A model generated the notes under the pieces. It was given only the letters and a program-made list of their open reading frames with translations. It was not told where the DNA came from and searched no databases. Positions 47,925-59,788 of a stretch of DNA of 64,000 bases are shown here, in pieces. How positions within the stretch are numbered: position 1 is the first letter of the stretch; every line of letters starts with the position of its first letter. A program made the translations under genes and the position numbers. The stretch is from Labia minor (lineage: Eukaryota; Arthropoda; Insecta; Dermaptera; Spongiphoridae), in NCBI GenBank assembly GCA_963082975.1, contig OY720345.1, positions 59,440,528 to 59,504,527 of the forward strand. The letters run 5' to 3'.

Positions 47925-48490
47925 CCTCAGAAAAATGAACATGGTTTAATAAACCAATGTTTAATTTATTTCATCATAGGACATCTTGTTTAAAAGATAT
48001 TTAATAAAATTAAATAAAATGGGCTACATTATAAATTTTTACTACTACTTTTTAGTGATATAGTGATAACGAATAATAAGCACTTACACAATATTTCAAG
48101 AAATAAATAATTCTATAAAATATGTGTATAAAGAAAATAGCAATTTAATATAATATCATCATCATCAATAACAATATACAGACTTATTTTACTCTTTTTT
48201 TCGAGATAACCATAATGCCCTTCTTTCTTTAGCCAATCGACATTTTCTCTCATTTGGATCTTCGTTTTCACTCAAATTTGCAAATAGCACAATTTTTCAA
48301 AATATCAATTTAAATATAAACATATAAACAATATTTCTTATTTTATTTTAGAAAATATTAATCAATTAGGAGAAATATGCAATTTAATATAATTTTACTT
48401 TTAATATTATAGAATATTAGAACTTAAAATAAAAATAAACATTCTTCGTATGGAAATTTCTACATTTATTAATTTTATTTTGAGTGTCAA
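47925..48490 (+). repeat. Dispersed repeat I, copy 2
   Basis: The block 'cataggacatcttgtttaaa' (47975) and the block from 'ctctcatttggatcttcg' (48247) to 'tattttgagtgtcaac' match 58.7-59.05 kb and 21.4-21.8 kb, but in a different order from 58.7 kb (there the 'cataggacatctt' block comes last). Class unknown. Confidence 0.6.
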
Positions 48491-49808
48491 CTTCTTTACT
48501 GAGCCACCAGAGGCCCCACATTGGTTGGGTCGGTTTTTTGCCCAAAACTTTGGAACGGATCAACTTTTTTGAAATTTTCAACCTCATACCTTATCCTTGG
48601 GTCATGCCGCTTCTAAAGGTACTCGAACCATTAAGATCCATGAAGCCAATTAGGAGTTTAGGATTGAATTATATAGATAAGCATTTAAAATAAAATAATG
48701 CAAAATGTTGGTTTACAATTGGGATTAAAGTTTTAAGATATTTAACAATTAATTTATAATTTTATATTATTTAAAAAAAAAAATTAATTCTAATTAATTT
48801 CTATAAATTTGACTTTCTTTATTATCCAATATAAATAAAATAAGTGTGTAAATTAGTTGTGAATTTTTTATATACCTTTCCATGAATAAATGGATATGTT
48901 CACAGTTTTATAGTTGCTAGTATAATAATAAATAAAATATCTTAAAAAATGAAAAATAATAATCCAATGGTTAAATAATAATTCATCTATCCTTTTATGA
49001 TATTCAATGATAATATCATCCATTATGTTCATAAAATGTTTATTAAATTTTAAAATAAACCATAAACAAGAGTAATTGAAAGATGATTATATAGTATATT
49101 TATTTTTATTAGATAGAAGGAAAGATAGAAGGATGCGGGGTGAAGAAAAATCGATTTCTCGAAAGAACTAAAGATATTCTAACCAAGATAGTTTATTGTT
49201 GGTCAGTAGCGTTGCTAAAATGGATAGGTTAATGCTAACGTATGGGGGTTTGTCCAAAGAAAAATGCCAAAGGATAAAACAAGAGGAAATTAATAGCAAT
49301 GTTTAGGTTAAGCCGATACCCAGGGAGGAGGCAAGTCAAATAAATGCTTTGGATAAACAAAGAAACCTCTTTTCTGATGATAAAAGAAGAAAAAAATATA
49401 TTCCCCCGTTTGCAATAAATAGACAACCGTTTTCTGCTATTGAGAGAGTTAACTCAAGTGATTGATTCATGGGATTGTTAGTGGAGAGTCGGGGTTTCGG
49501 TTTTTATCAAAAGATATTTTTTATTTTTGTAATCTTTTTTTCCATTTCATTTATCCACCAAGATACTTTTTATTTGGAATCTAATCTCGATTTCATTCAA
49601 AGGGAAATTTATATAAACCTATTATTGCTTAGTGAAAAATAAATAAATAAATAAATTGATTCATTACTATACTAATAAAATAAATTATGTAACATATTGT
49701 ATAACAAATATATCTAAATATATGTTGTATAATCAATAAAAAATAATTAATTATTATATCAAGAAATTCAATTTAATTGTAAAAGGATATTTTTTGTATT
49801 TAGTAAAT
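48491..49808. other. AT-rich DNA, no gene seen
   Basis: A unique patch at 48500-48690 has one 69-codon frame without motifs. 49100-49450 is also unique with no convincing frame. The rest is AT-rich. Confidence 0.45.
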
Positions 49809-50092
49809 CAGGAGTCGGCAACCGCGAAGCATTTTCAAGTGCCCGCATTCAAATTACTAAGTATTAAATTATTACTAAAAAAAAAGGTAAAATCTTTTTG
49901 CGATCAGGCTCTTAAACATTTTCGACTTTTTTTAAATTTTTTTTCAATACAATTCTAAAAAAAAAGGTAAAATGTTTTTGTGATCAGGCTCTTAAACATT
50001 TCAATATGGCTCTAAGTATCACCAAGTGTGCCCACTCCTGTTATATTATTTCAGAAATGTGCCCGACTATTGAAAAAGGTTGCCGACCCTTG
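49809..50092 (+). mobile_element. hAT-type MITE
   Basis: Ends caggagtcggcaacc and ggttgccgacccttg are imperfect inverted repeats of the CAGGGGTCGGCAACC kind used by hAT elements. The flanks tagtaaat and aactaaat agree at 6 of 8 positions, consistent with an old 8-bp duplication. Inside, a block of about 100 bp is duplicated (gcgatcaggctcttaaacatt at about 49900 and again near 49982). It has the same body as 28164-28392. No transposase. Confidence 0.8.
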
Positions 50093-50111
50093 AACTAAAT
50101 AAACCGATGAT

Positions 50112-50564
50112 CAGGGCCGCCTTAAGGAATTCGGCGCCCATGGGCTACTAAAAATAATGCGCCCTTCTTCCTAAGAAAATACACAGAATGGCAAATGGGA
50201 GTCGGAAAAGTTATCAGTTTTTAGTCTAATCCTTAGAACTTGATCGGAACTATTATATGATTGGTGGTCTTATATTAACTCCAGTACAGCTCCGACAGTT
50301 CAAATGCGACTGAAACAAAAGTACGATCGGTAGGGTGTCGGGACTCCTATTTCGCGTTGCCCTTCTTTATCTATCGTTTTTCAGCATATTTGGAAGAAAT
50401 AAAAATCAGTTTAATATTTTAAGAAGTGTTTTAATTTAGAAATAAGTAAAAACTAATAAAATGAAAATTAAATTTTTACTATATCGCAAATAAAAAATTG
50501 CCGCCTCAAAAGGCTTGCGCCCTGGGGCTATAGCCCATTTAGCCCTGTGGTTAGGGCGGCACTG
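50112..50564 (+). mobile_element. hAT-type MITE with perfect 8-bp TSD
   Basis: Starts cagggccgccttaagg and ends ttagggcggcactg, imperfect inverted tips, flanked by the exact 8-bp repeat ccgatgat (50104-50111 and 50565-50572). The subterminal region also pairs (gcgcccatgggcta opposite tagcccatttagccc). The interior has no transposase. The intact target duplication makes this one of the best-defined insertions in the window. It sits only 19 bp from the preceding hAT MITE. Confidence 0.92.
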
Positions 50565-50572
50565 CCGATGAT

Positions 50573-50729
50573 ATGGCACCAATCAATAAATGATAACAAA
50601 AAGAATTTAAAAGTTATATTTATATAGGGGTACTTAGAAACACATCGTGGTATAATTGAATTTCAATAAGTATATAATAAAATATGAAGTTACAGATTTA
50701 ACTATAGACACTCTAAAATATTTTAATAT

Positions 50730-50760
<31 letters not shown>

Positions 50761-52561
50761 CGTATATATTCAAAAATAAACTTAAACTCAAAAATAATAT
50801 AACTTAATAACAATGGATGTAATTTAATTAAAACACAATTTCAAGATGAATGGATTTTCTGTTATTTCTGTGCATTTCGGTTGTTGCACCATCGTCAGTG
50901 AGTAAATTTGAAATTTCCTTTAAAAATTATTGTTAGTAAGTTTTATACTTTTTAAAATTAATTTTAGTATAGACAATACATATAGTAATTTATTATAAAA
51001 TCTATATTTATTGATTATAGTTTATCTAGAATAGTTTCCTGGGTTTATTTTAGATTAAACTAGTAAATTGATTAAACATTTATGTTTGTATTATAAATTG
51101 TTTATTAATTTATTTTAATAATATCATTTACTTTGATCCTTACTATAAAGATAGAAAGAGGGAGAGAGAGAGAGAGAAAGGGAAAGAAAGAACTATTCTT
51201 ATTAATCCAGAAGGGTTGACGTTCGAACCTAACAATTTTCCGACTTCAAAAAAGGCCTGAGGGTATAGTACCATAGGGGCTGTAGCCCTTATGCTAAACC
51301 TCTTCGCCTTTATAAGAAATTTGAGAAAAAATAAACTATTTTTCTGTAATGGAATTTTTTAATATAAATTAAAATATTAAATATTTAATTTCAATTAAAA
51401 ATATTCTGTATAAAGAGTAAATATACTTAAAATTCGAATAAGACCCCTCTCGCCTTTGAGTTCTTAGACCCGCATCCTTCTCCCTAGTCAGAGGTATCAT
51501 ATTTTAAAATTGGTATTTTATTCTTCAGTTAATATAAAACAAAAAAAAAATAATAAAAAAAATGATTTGGTTGATATTTTGAGATTGATCTATTCAAAAA
51601 CAAATACACATATATATGTGTAGATATACTCTCATACAAACATCTTTATTCAAGTCATATAAGTTTTTATGATATCGTATAAAATATATGACCTATTACC
51701 AATGGATGGAATATTTAATATTACATGTGATTTGGGCAGAAGACCTGACAATTTTGGAATGTAACATTAAATTCTTTCAAATATTCTCAAAGATTCAACG
51801 ATATCTTGTCAGAAATCATAATTTATAGCGCTCCAAACTTAAAATTCAGAGCGTTAGGTCGAAACCTCTTATCAAATTCCATTCTAAATTTTTTCTATCC
51901 CAGTATTAAACGCTCTGACATAACTACATTTAGGTATCTCGTTACATATTATACAACTAATTTTTTGATTTAAAATAAAGTAATATATAAATATATATAA
52001 AGAATTCAGCATTTGTATGGTAACGAAATGGACAATAGTCTTGTTTTATATTTTTTTTTTATTTAGTTGCAAAATAATAATATTTTATAGATTAAAAATA
52101 ATTTAAATTATTTTATTCATTTTAAAATTGTAATAAGTGTTTTGAATGTTAAATGACAAGAAAGGGAATGAAATTGAAGCATTGCCAAGGAAATATTGAA
52201 TCTTGATTTTTGTTCAATTTTATCATATAATATCATATAATAATATAATAATATTAACGTGTTATATAATTATATTTTTGTTTATAAGTATTAATGGTCA
52301 AATTTGGAAAAAAAATTCTAAAAAAAAAAAAATTTGAATCAATATAAGTTATGAAATGTTAATATTAACAAATTTAAATAATATCTAATTTACATAAAAG
52401 GACAAAAATTACCTTTGTGGGTAGTTATGTAAATGTATTTTTGGAATTTATTATTATTTAAATTAGAAAATTATTTTTATCCCTAAAATTTTATTTTAAT
52501 ACTATTAAATTTTTTTAGTGAATTTATATGATATTTATGATTTTGTATAAATTAATATCAT
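50573..52561. other. AT-rich DNA; (TA)n; possible tRNA-derived unit
   Basis: (TA)n at 50732-50760 and a GA-rich run at 51158-51192. At 51195-51325, minus strand, a unit reads ggcgaagaggtttagcataa near one end and gttaggttcgaacgtcaac near the other, resembling A- and B-box promoters of a tRNA-derived SINE, with spacing longer than in a tRNA. A small inverted motif, gcgctcc...gagcgtt, lies at about 51828-51862. No gene. Confidence 0.4.
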
Positions 52562-52564
52562 ATA

Positions 52565-52604
<40 letters not shown>

Positions 52605-52629
52605 GAGAGAGAGAGAGAGAGAGAGAGAG
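52562..52629. repeat. (TA)n(GA)n microsatellite
   Basis: TA units to 52600 followed by GA units to 52629. The composite is of the kind seen at the cores of A elements and at the window start. Confidence 0.93.
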
Positions 52630-52671
52630 GAGCAGTGAAGGGGATCGGTTGGTAATTTTTCTTTAGGCTAA

Positions 52672-52935
52672 TTTTTACTATCTCGTCAGAGATAGTATTG
52701 CGATCATGAAAATTTTCAATGTCGATATTTTGATGTTTTTATACGTTTTAAAGGTTCCTGAATCATTTTCACTAAGGTTGAGAAAAATGTGTGTATGTGT
52801 GTGTGTGGACAAGATTTCACAAGACTAATGAAATTTAGCATATGGGCATTATTCAAAATTTTCTATTAACTTTTGAGAAATGTAACTCATTCGGATGAGG
52901 GTCATTACCTACATTCCAGGTTCATTTAAAAATTA
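52672..52935 (+). mobile_element. Family A element, truncated (forward)
   Basis: Starts in element orientation with tttttactatctcgtcagag and atagtattgcgatcatg. It continues through a GT core (52788-52807), the shared box aatgaaatttagcatatg, and ctttt-gagaaatgtaact. It then fades after 'gggtcattacctacattcc', so the stem-loop end is missing. Confidence 0.8.
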
Positions 52936-53799
52936 AGACATTATAATCCCACATATATATAAATACAATATTAATTATGGATTTTGTATATTATAGTTAT
53001 ATATGCCAATAATGACTAATTTTAATGATTTATTGGACATAAATTTACTATTTGTCATTATTAGTAATATGAATGACAATCATAGTAGTTCCAAATTAAA
53101 ACATATTTCCAAATCATCTATGAAATATATTATAGTAAAATGTTCGTTGATCAAAAAAATAACATCAATCAAATATTATGTTTAAATATGAAATTATTTA
53201 AGAACGTTGCTTAGTGATAAAATTCTGATCTACCTGAATATAAGTTCAAATATCACTTTTGAATCAGTATTTTAAAACAAATTTGAAAAAAGATAAATAA
53301 ATGAATGAACTGGCATCTATGGGAATAGATTCATAGAAATGAAATTAAATATTTTTAAAAATAATCACTTTTTTTAAAAAAAAGTTTTAATTTAAAAAAA
53401 ATTAATTCTTTATAATTTTCAAAATTTTTTTGACTTTATAATTTATATACCTTTTATACAACTATAATATAATAATTATATTTCTAAATATTTGTGTTAT
53501 ATTATGTATATATCTATTTCATCAAGTCAGTTAATTTACAGATCTTTTTTTATCTCAATTTTATTTATCCTCTTTTTTCACTTTTTAAAAGTTAATAGCG
53601 AATTATTCTGAAATTTACTTAAAACAAATTTTTTACTATAATTTTTATATTATATTAAATTTTAATTATTAAATTATTAATTATATTTTATGTAGGTAAT
53701 TAGTTATATAAATTTCTTCAGGTATAAATTTGTTTAATTTTCTAATATAGGATGTAGTAAATGAAAGTAAAGTGATGGTGTTGGTATAGTTTATATACA
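52936..53799. other. AT-rich DNA, no gene seen
   Basis: Low-complexity AT. The 60-codon plus frame at 53003-53185 is of background composition. Confidence 0.5.
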
Positions 53800-54487
<688 letters not shown>

Positions 54488-54491
54488 ATGA

Positions 54492-55020
54492 CAGTGGCGC
54501 AACCAGGGGGGGGGTTTTGGGGGTTAAAACCCCCCCCAGGAGAGAAAAAAATATAAATTGCTGTATATTATGTACTATATTACAAATAGAAAAGAAAAAA
54601 AAAATTCTTACAGTATAACTTAGTGCATAATAAGTAAGTTTATTTTATTTTAAAAACATTTTAACAAAAATAAAAATTGCTTATTTTTTCGTACAGAATT
54701 AAATATAAGAAATAAAAAATTATTTTATTATTTCTCCCAGTGGCGCAACCAGGGGGGTTTTGGGGGTTATAACCTCCCCCCCTCCCTCAGGAGAGAAAAA
54801 AATATTAAAATTGCTGTATATTATGTACTATATTACAAATAGAAAAGAAAAAATATAATCCTTTTTTTATTTGAAAAAAAAAAATTCTTAAAGTAAAACT
54901 TAGTGTATAGTAAGTAAGTTTATTTTATTTTAAAAAAATTTTAACAAAAATAAAAATTGCTTATTTTTTCGTACAGAATTTAATATAAGAAATAAAAAAA
55001 ATTTTTTATTATTTCTCCTA
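54492..55020. repeat. Tandem duplication of the transposon's left end
   Basis: 54492-54737 and 54738-55020 are head-to-tail copies, each starting cagtggcgcaaccagggg and carrying ctgtatattatgtactata, gaaaagaaaaaa, agtaagtttattttatttt and cttattttttcgtacagaat. The second copy has a short extra piece ('tataatcctttttttattt'). The element therefore has two left tips and one right tip. Confidence 0.88.
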
Positions 55021-55194
55021 AATCATGAAAAACAAAAGACTTAACATAAAATTACTAGATGATTGTGAAATTTTCCAATTTGACTATTATTTAAATATAA
55101 AATAAATAAAAATATTACTCAAATTCTAAATATTTTTTATTAATAATACATTAATTGCTGATTTCATAAAAATTATGAAGCGAAGACTATTTTT

Positions 55195-55345
55195 TTTAAA
55201 ATGGAAACGGGTAAAAATCCCTAAAGGAAAAAATCCAGTCAAAAATCCCTAAAAAGAAAAATCCCTAAGACCGAAAATCCCTGAATAAAAATATCATTGA
55301 CTGAAAAAATCCCAAAAAGAAAAAATCACTAAAATCAAAATTTTT
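55195..55345. repeat. AAAATCCCTAA array (left arm)
   Basis: At least seven imperfect units built on aaaaatccctaa with g/a spacers. The inverse lies at 56305-56400 ('tagggattt', 'ttagagatttttac'). Together they bracket the transposase remnant as long, array-like inverted repeats, suggesting the true ends of a nested MULE-type element. Confidence 0.7.
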
Positions 55346-55669
55346 CATTTTTGTATTAATTTTAATTATGATTAAGAAAATTTAAATACAAGGTGAGCAT
55401 GACACCCAGTTGCCTGAGACACGACCTCCCAAGGAGGTAAACAGGCCTGGACCGAAAGTAGGGAAACATAGGTCAAAAAATACATACATAGGGTCCACAC
55501 ACATGATTTAGGGGTGTCAAATTCGTATGTAAAATAAAGGGAATTTACTCAAATTCCGTTTATTAGCATACGTTTTAATAGCTTAATGATTCCAAATACA
55601 AAATACACCATTTGCACCGTATATTTCACCAGGGAATTTATAACGCAATTTGTGAAATTTACTATCATC

Positions 55670-56304
55670 AGAGGTTGTCTTTTTCATTTTGCTCAATGCA
55701 TTTATAGAAACACATCAAATCAATGCCAGAAGTTTTGAAGCTCTATAATGATATAGACAACTCCACTCATTTACGAACTCTTGCAGCTTTGGTTTTGGTA
55801 CCACCATCAAAAGTCATTGTAGCCTACCAAGCATTAGCCGGACGACCAACAGGGTAAAAATTCGTGATCTTTTTTCTTACTTCGAGCGCACTTGGCTAGG
55901 TGAACAATTTTTGGCTGGCTTTTATGACCCCGAATTCGACATTGGAACATTGGAACATCTACGATGCCACTTTGATGAGTTTGCCTCGAACAAACAATTC
56001 ATTGGAAGGTTACAACAATGCTCTTCGTTCACGCTTAGGAGGTTACAAGACATCTGTATGGGACCTGATTAAGCAAATCCATATTGATCATAACCTTATC
56101 TTTTTGGAAATCTGTCGTGATGTTCGTGGTAAGAAGCCTGATCCACCAAGGAAACGATTCCGCGACTCGCATGATGAGCTTCTGACCATAATGAAGGCAA
56201 ACCATGAAAAATGGGACGCTAAAAAACCAGATGGAACAGATGTGATGACACCAAGCATGATGTATAACTACCTTATTCAAGTCTCTTCGGCTATTCATTA
56301 TTAA
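55670..56304 (+). pseudogene. MULE-type transposase C-terminal remnant, frameshifted
   Basis: Pieces of one protein in several plus-strand frames. From 55670 comes RGCLFHFAQCIYRN (the GC-FHF-Q motif of MULE transposases). After a shift come MPEVLKLYND and ALVLVPPSKVIVAYQALAG, then in another frame RDLFSYFERTWLGEQFLAGF. The longest frame (55900-56304) carries SLPRTNNSLEGYNNALRSRL, the conserved C-terminal NN-x-x-EGYN motif, and ends TPSMMYNYL. The N-terminal half and the first catalytic aspartate are absent. Several frame breaks make it inactive. Its position between the AAAATCCCTAA arrays fits a MULE with long inverted ends. Confidence 0.82.
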
Positions 56305-56405
56305 ATATGTAAAAAAAATTAGGGAAATTTTTTATTTAGGGATTTATTTTTTTAGAGATATTTTACTTAGGGATTTTTTCTTAGAGATTTTTACATGATT
56401 TCTTT
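56305..56405. repeat. TTAGGGATTTT array (right arm)
   Basis: Three to four units ('atttagggatttatttttt', 'tagagatattttacttagg', 'gattttttcttagagattt') inverse to 55195-55345. It begins directly after the transposase stop codon. Confidence 0.7.
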
Positions 56406-56419
56406 CAAAATATCCTGCC

Positions 56420-56900
56420 ACTACGGACGGACGAAAAGATTTCGAAATCTTAAAGTAGTTTTTTATAAATAACTCCTTTATTATTATGTTTAGGTAAAAA
56501 TGAATATAATGAAACTTTTAGTAAATTCGATTTCCTATAAATTTAATACGATAGTATAATTCTCATAAAAATCGGTATTTATTGAGAAAATCAATAAAAT
56601 GTGCTTTGATACTTTAAAAAAATTAGGGGTTAAACTAACCTTACTTATGGTCCGATCTTGTCCAAAAACAATCCAATCCCCGCTCATCATTCGCAAAAAA
56701 AAAACATCTAAATATCAAATTTCAAGACAATATCTCATTTTGTCTATAATTGTCGGTAATCTCGGTAACGAACGAAATTTTTTGCAGTTTTGGATTCAGA
56801 ACCGTCTGAAAAGTGGAAATCTCGAAAAATCTCGGAGAAAAAATTTTCAAAATTTTCCGACCATCGTATAAGCTATCCTCATTCCATGAGGAAAGCTAAA
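56420..56900 (-). repeat. Third Helentron-like fragment (family H)
   Basis: In minus orientation it starts ttttAGCTttCCTCATggaATGAGGatAGCT, a nested inverted motif after a T-run. Further inside it carries 'tgagatattgtcttgaaatt' with 'tgatatttagatg', a variant of the box shared by families A and B. Near its other edge 'cgtccgtccgtagtgg' recalls the (GTCC)n core. The 90-codon plus frame over 56599-56871 is the translated repeat, not a gene. No stem-loop end was identified. Confidence 0.5.
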
Positions 56901-57160
56901 ATGATTTACTTATAGCTGGAAAAAATATTTTCTTTCTAAAACTGTGAATACGAGTAAATAAAATACAAAATTAAATTTTTTTGGCAGATTTTGTAAAATC
57001 AGTGTTTCATTTACAAAACTTTTTTAAATATTTAATATAAAAAAAAAATCTTAATGAAAATTTGTCTTTGAGACAGACCGGGGGGGGGGGCATAGGAAGG
57101 TGGAGCGGCTAGTCAAAACCCCCCCCCAGGATCAAATCCTGGTTGCGCCACTGCTAATGA

Positions 57161-57659
57161 TCTTATTTTTATTTGTTCAGAAATAATTAATAAACTAAAT
57201 TTAAATATATTTAAAAATAAATTTTAAAAATTTTCTCAACTACTATTTAATATTTAAAAACTTTGCTGATTATTTCTTTTTAAAATTTATCTTTGTCACA
57301 TTTAATAAAACACTCTCAAGAACTTTTGACTAAACATTTTTATTAACATGTTCCTATGACAATTACAACAAAGTTTATATATTCTAGGCAGAAATATTCT
57401 TATTGTAATCAATTTATATATACATATATATATATAATTTTTTTTAATTACATTATAAACCCTTATTACGAGCACATGACCATTCAATATTGATGAAAAT
57501 TAGAAGAATTTTAAATTTTTATTACATAATTTCAATTGTTCTATTATTCTATAAATTTTAATTTATCATTATGAAATGATTTGTGATTTATTTCTTGCCC
57601 TTCATTTAATATTAATAAACAGCTCGTTATGTTATTTCGAAGGAATTTTTTTTCTAAAG
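57161..57659. other. AT-rich DNA, no gene seen
   Basis: AT-rich. A 25-bp motif 'gagcacatgaccattcaatattga' at 57471 recurs almost exactly at 57753 inside the candidate exon, a short local duplication. Confidence 0.5.
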
Positions 57660-57777
57660 AATCTCTATCGAACAGGTTGAAGATCACCTTGTGGAGAATT
57701 TCCGTGACACGGCCAGCCAGGGTGAGGCAGCTAGAGAAGGCAGCGAAATTTATGAGCACATGACCATTCAAGATTGA
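57660..57777 (+). CDS. Candidate terminal exon, unknown protein
   Basis: A long T-run and acceptor (gaattttttttctaaag) is followed at 57661 by 38 codons, ISIEQVEDHLVENFRDTASQ then GEAAREGSEIYEHMTIQD, and TGA. An AATAAA lies downstream at about 57845. The stretch is GC-richer than its surroundings and has acidic, soluble-protein composition unlike chance AT-rich frames. A 75-codon frame on the opposite strand (57544-57771) covers the same bases, so strand is uncertain. No family is recognised and no upstream exon was found. Confidence 0.33.
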
Positions 57778-58694
57778 AGGCTAAGATAGAACCGATTGGA
57801 CCAGCATCGGAGGCTGCAATCTGCATCGAGTCGTGCCTGGCTCAAATTAATAAAACCAACCTCGAAGCAATGCCAAACAAATAGTATTCACCTAATTAAA
57901 TTAAAACTTGCAAGTAATTTACAATTGCATTTCTATTTTAATTAATTTAACTCGATTCTACTAAGTTCACATAACATTCTACGGAAATTAGACATTTTCT
58001 GTGAAGAGAGAATATAATCATATACTATTATAGACTCGATTTTAAATACTTGGAGGAGATTTTATATTATACTTGTTGAACTATTTATTTATACCAATGA
58101 GAGATGTATATAATATAAAACATAAGATAAATAAATATGTTTACTTTTAAGAACAACTGATATGTAATCAGTCTTCTTCACGAGTTCTTAAAAACTTTTC
58201 TAAATTTTTAGGTTTCAGGTAAATTATTTCTTTTAATTCCGTTCTGGGAATATAAAATTTCAAATATGTTCAACTATCAACTATTTTGAAATATAATTTG
58301 AATTATAAACTAAAAGATACTATAATAGCAGAGTCGCCGACAAATTCTTTAAAACTATAATGATAAAGAGTAAGATGTTTTTGAGATAAAAATACTTAAA
58401 ATATAATTTTTTTAATGCTATTGAGAAATAAGCCCATTTCATTTATTTTACATTTTTTATTTATCCTTTAAGTATTTATTTTTAATTTAATGAGTTTTTT
58501 TCAACATTATACAACTATTTTACTTAGTAATTATTTTATGTTAGACTATCTGGCCAATGCGAAGATTTCGCTCAGAAATAGTAATGAATAAACGCGTATT
58601 ATTACAGTCAAATTATTTCAAATCCTTTAAAATTAAAAATATCAAGCAAAGATACAAAGAAAAGATAAGTGAAGCAAGTATAAATTATTATTGA
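57778..58694. other. AT-rich DNA, no gene seen
   Basis: 57780-57880 is GC-richer and would be 3' untranslated sequence if the preceding exon is real. The rest is AT-rich. Confidence 0.45.
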
Positions 58695-59052
58695 ATACAT
58701 CGTAATTTGTTGAAAGTCTGTATGCGAAAAGTTTTAATTCATTTTAATTCAATCATTTCTCATTTTTTTCTCTCATATGGATCTTCGTTTTCACTCAAAT
58801 TTGCAAATTGCACTATTTTTCAAAATATAAATTTAAATATTAAAAATATTACTTACTTTATTTTAGAAAATATCAATCAATTAGGAGTAATATTCAATTT
58901 AATTTAATTTAATTTTACTTTTAATATTATAGAATATTATAATTTAAATATTATAAACATTCATTTTATGAAAATTTTAGTTCATTTTAATTCAATCATC
59001 ATAGGACATCTTAGTTAAAAAAAATTTGATAAAATTAAATAAAATGAGCTAT
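58695..59052 (+). repeat. Dispersed repeat I, copy 3
   Basis: Blocks 'ctgtatgcgaaaagttttaat', 'atggatcttcgttttcactc', 'tttacttttaatattatag' and 'cataggacatcttagttaaa' match copies 1 and 2, with block order differing from copy 2. An open frame at 58707-58907 is repeat-derived. Confidence 0.6.
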
Positions 59053-59095
59053 GATAGTGCCTAGGATTCTTTAGAGCTTCACAGCAACACAGTGA

Positions 59096-59298
59096 GTATA
59101 AAACCACCCAACCTATCAACCCAAAATCCCAATATCGATCTTGGTCACACAGATTAAGACCCAGAATCCCAAAAAAATATTTCCGTCTAAATAACCTCCT
59201 GAAAATGGCTAAAAATTGGTGCCGAAACGTCTAGAAAACAATCTCACATATCCCAGATAAACCTGATAATAATAATAACAAATTCACGGAAATCTAAA

Positions 59299-59334
<36 letters not shown>

Positions 59335-59375
59335 CGGAAATCTAAACCAATATATATATATATATATATATATAA
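59096..59375 (+). repeat. Family D single arm with duplicated (TA)n
   Basis: Carries 'ccaatatcgatcttggtcac', 'ggtgccgaaacgtctagaaa' and 'atcccagataaacctgataa', one arm of the 26.5-kb palindrome. It is followed by 'ttcacggaaatctaaaccaa' plus (TA)n, and then the same 20 bases plus (TA)n once more (59332-59375), a local duplication of the flank. Confidence 0.7.
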
Positions 59376-59788
59376 ACTAATAATATTAAAATAAAAAATA
59401 AATAAATATAGATAATATTTATTAATTTAATAAATATATTATTAAAGAAAACTCCAATTGTTGACTTAAATAAATTATGACGATATTCTTTTTGTTTGTG
59501 ATTTGTTAGATATAATCTAACAAGATGTTTAGCACGTTTAAAAGATTCCTGGATAAACAAGTTAAAGTACTCCCTTCCTTTCTAAACTCTTCTTTGAATG
59601 TTAACAAATAAGGTAACAATCGCTCTATTGTTTCATCTCAACATTGGAACATATAATTAATATGAATGTGGGTTGAAAGTAGGGAGGGGTTTTTATTATT
59701 AGGAATATAAAAATATAAGAAAAATGATGGAGGGATTGTCTTCAATGATGCCAAAGTAGAAAAATTCAAGTTTACTAGTTAATCCCAG
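59376..59788. other. AT-rich DNA, no gene seen
   Basis: AT-rich, with no supported coding. It could be intron if the exon at 59789 is real. Confidence 0.45.

Larger units (their letters stand above)
54492..57153 (+). mobile_element. Composite DNA transposon, 16-bp TIRs, 7-bp TSD
   Basis: Perfect 16-bp inverted ends: cagtggcgcaaccagg at 54492-54507 and cctggttgcgccactg at 57138-57153. They are flanked by the exact direct repeat ctaatga (54485-54491 and 57154-57160). G-runs (left) and C-runs (right) lie just inside each tip. The interior holds a broken MULE-type transposase, a tandem duplication of the left end, and inner inverted arrays. The CAGTGGCG tip is hAT-like, whereas the coding remnant is MULE-like and 7 bp is short for either, so this may be a nest of two elements rather than one. 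Confidence 0.85.

Noticed and set aside
56599..56871. 90-codon plus frame inside the composite transposon
   Set aside because: It overlies the family H repeat; the opposite strand carries the element's inverted end and shared box.
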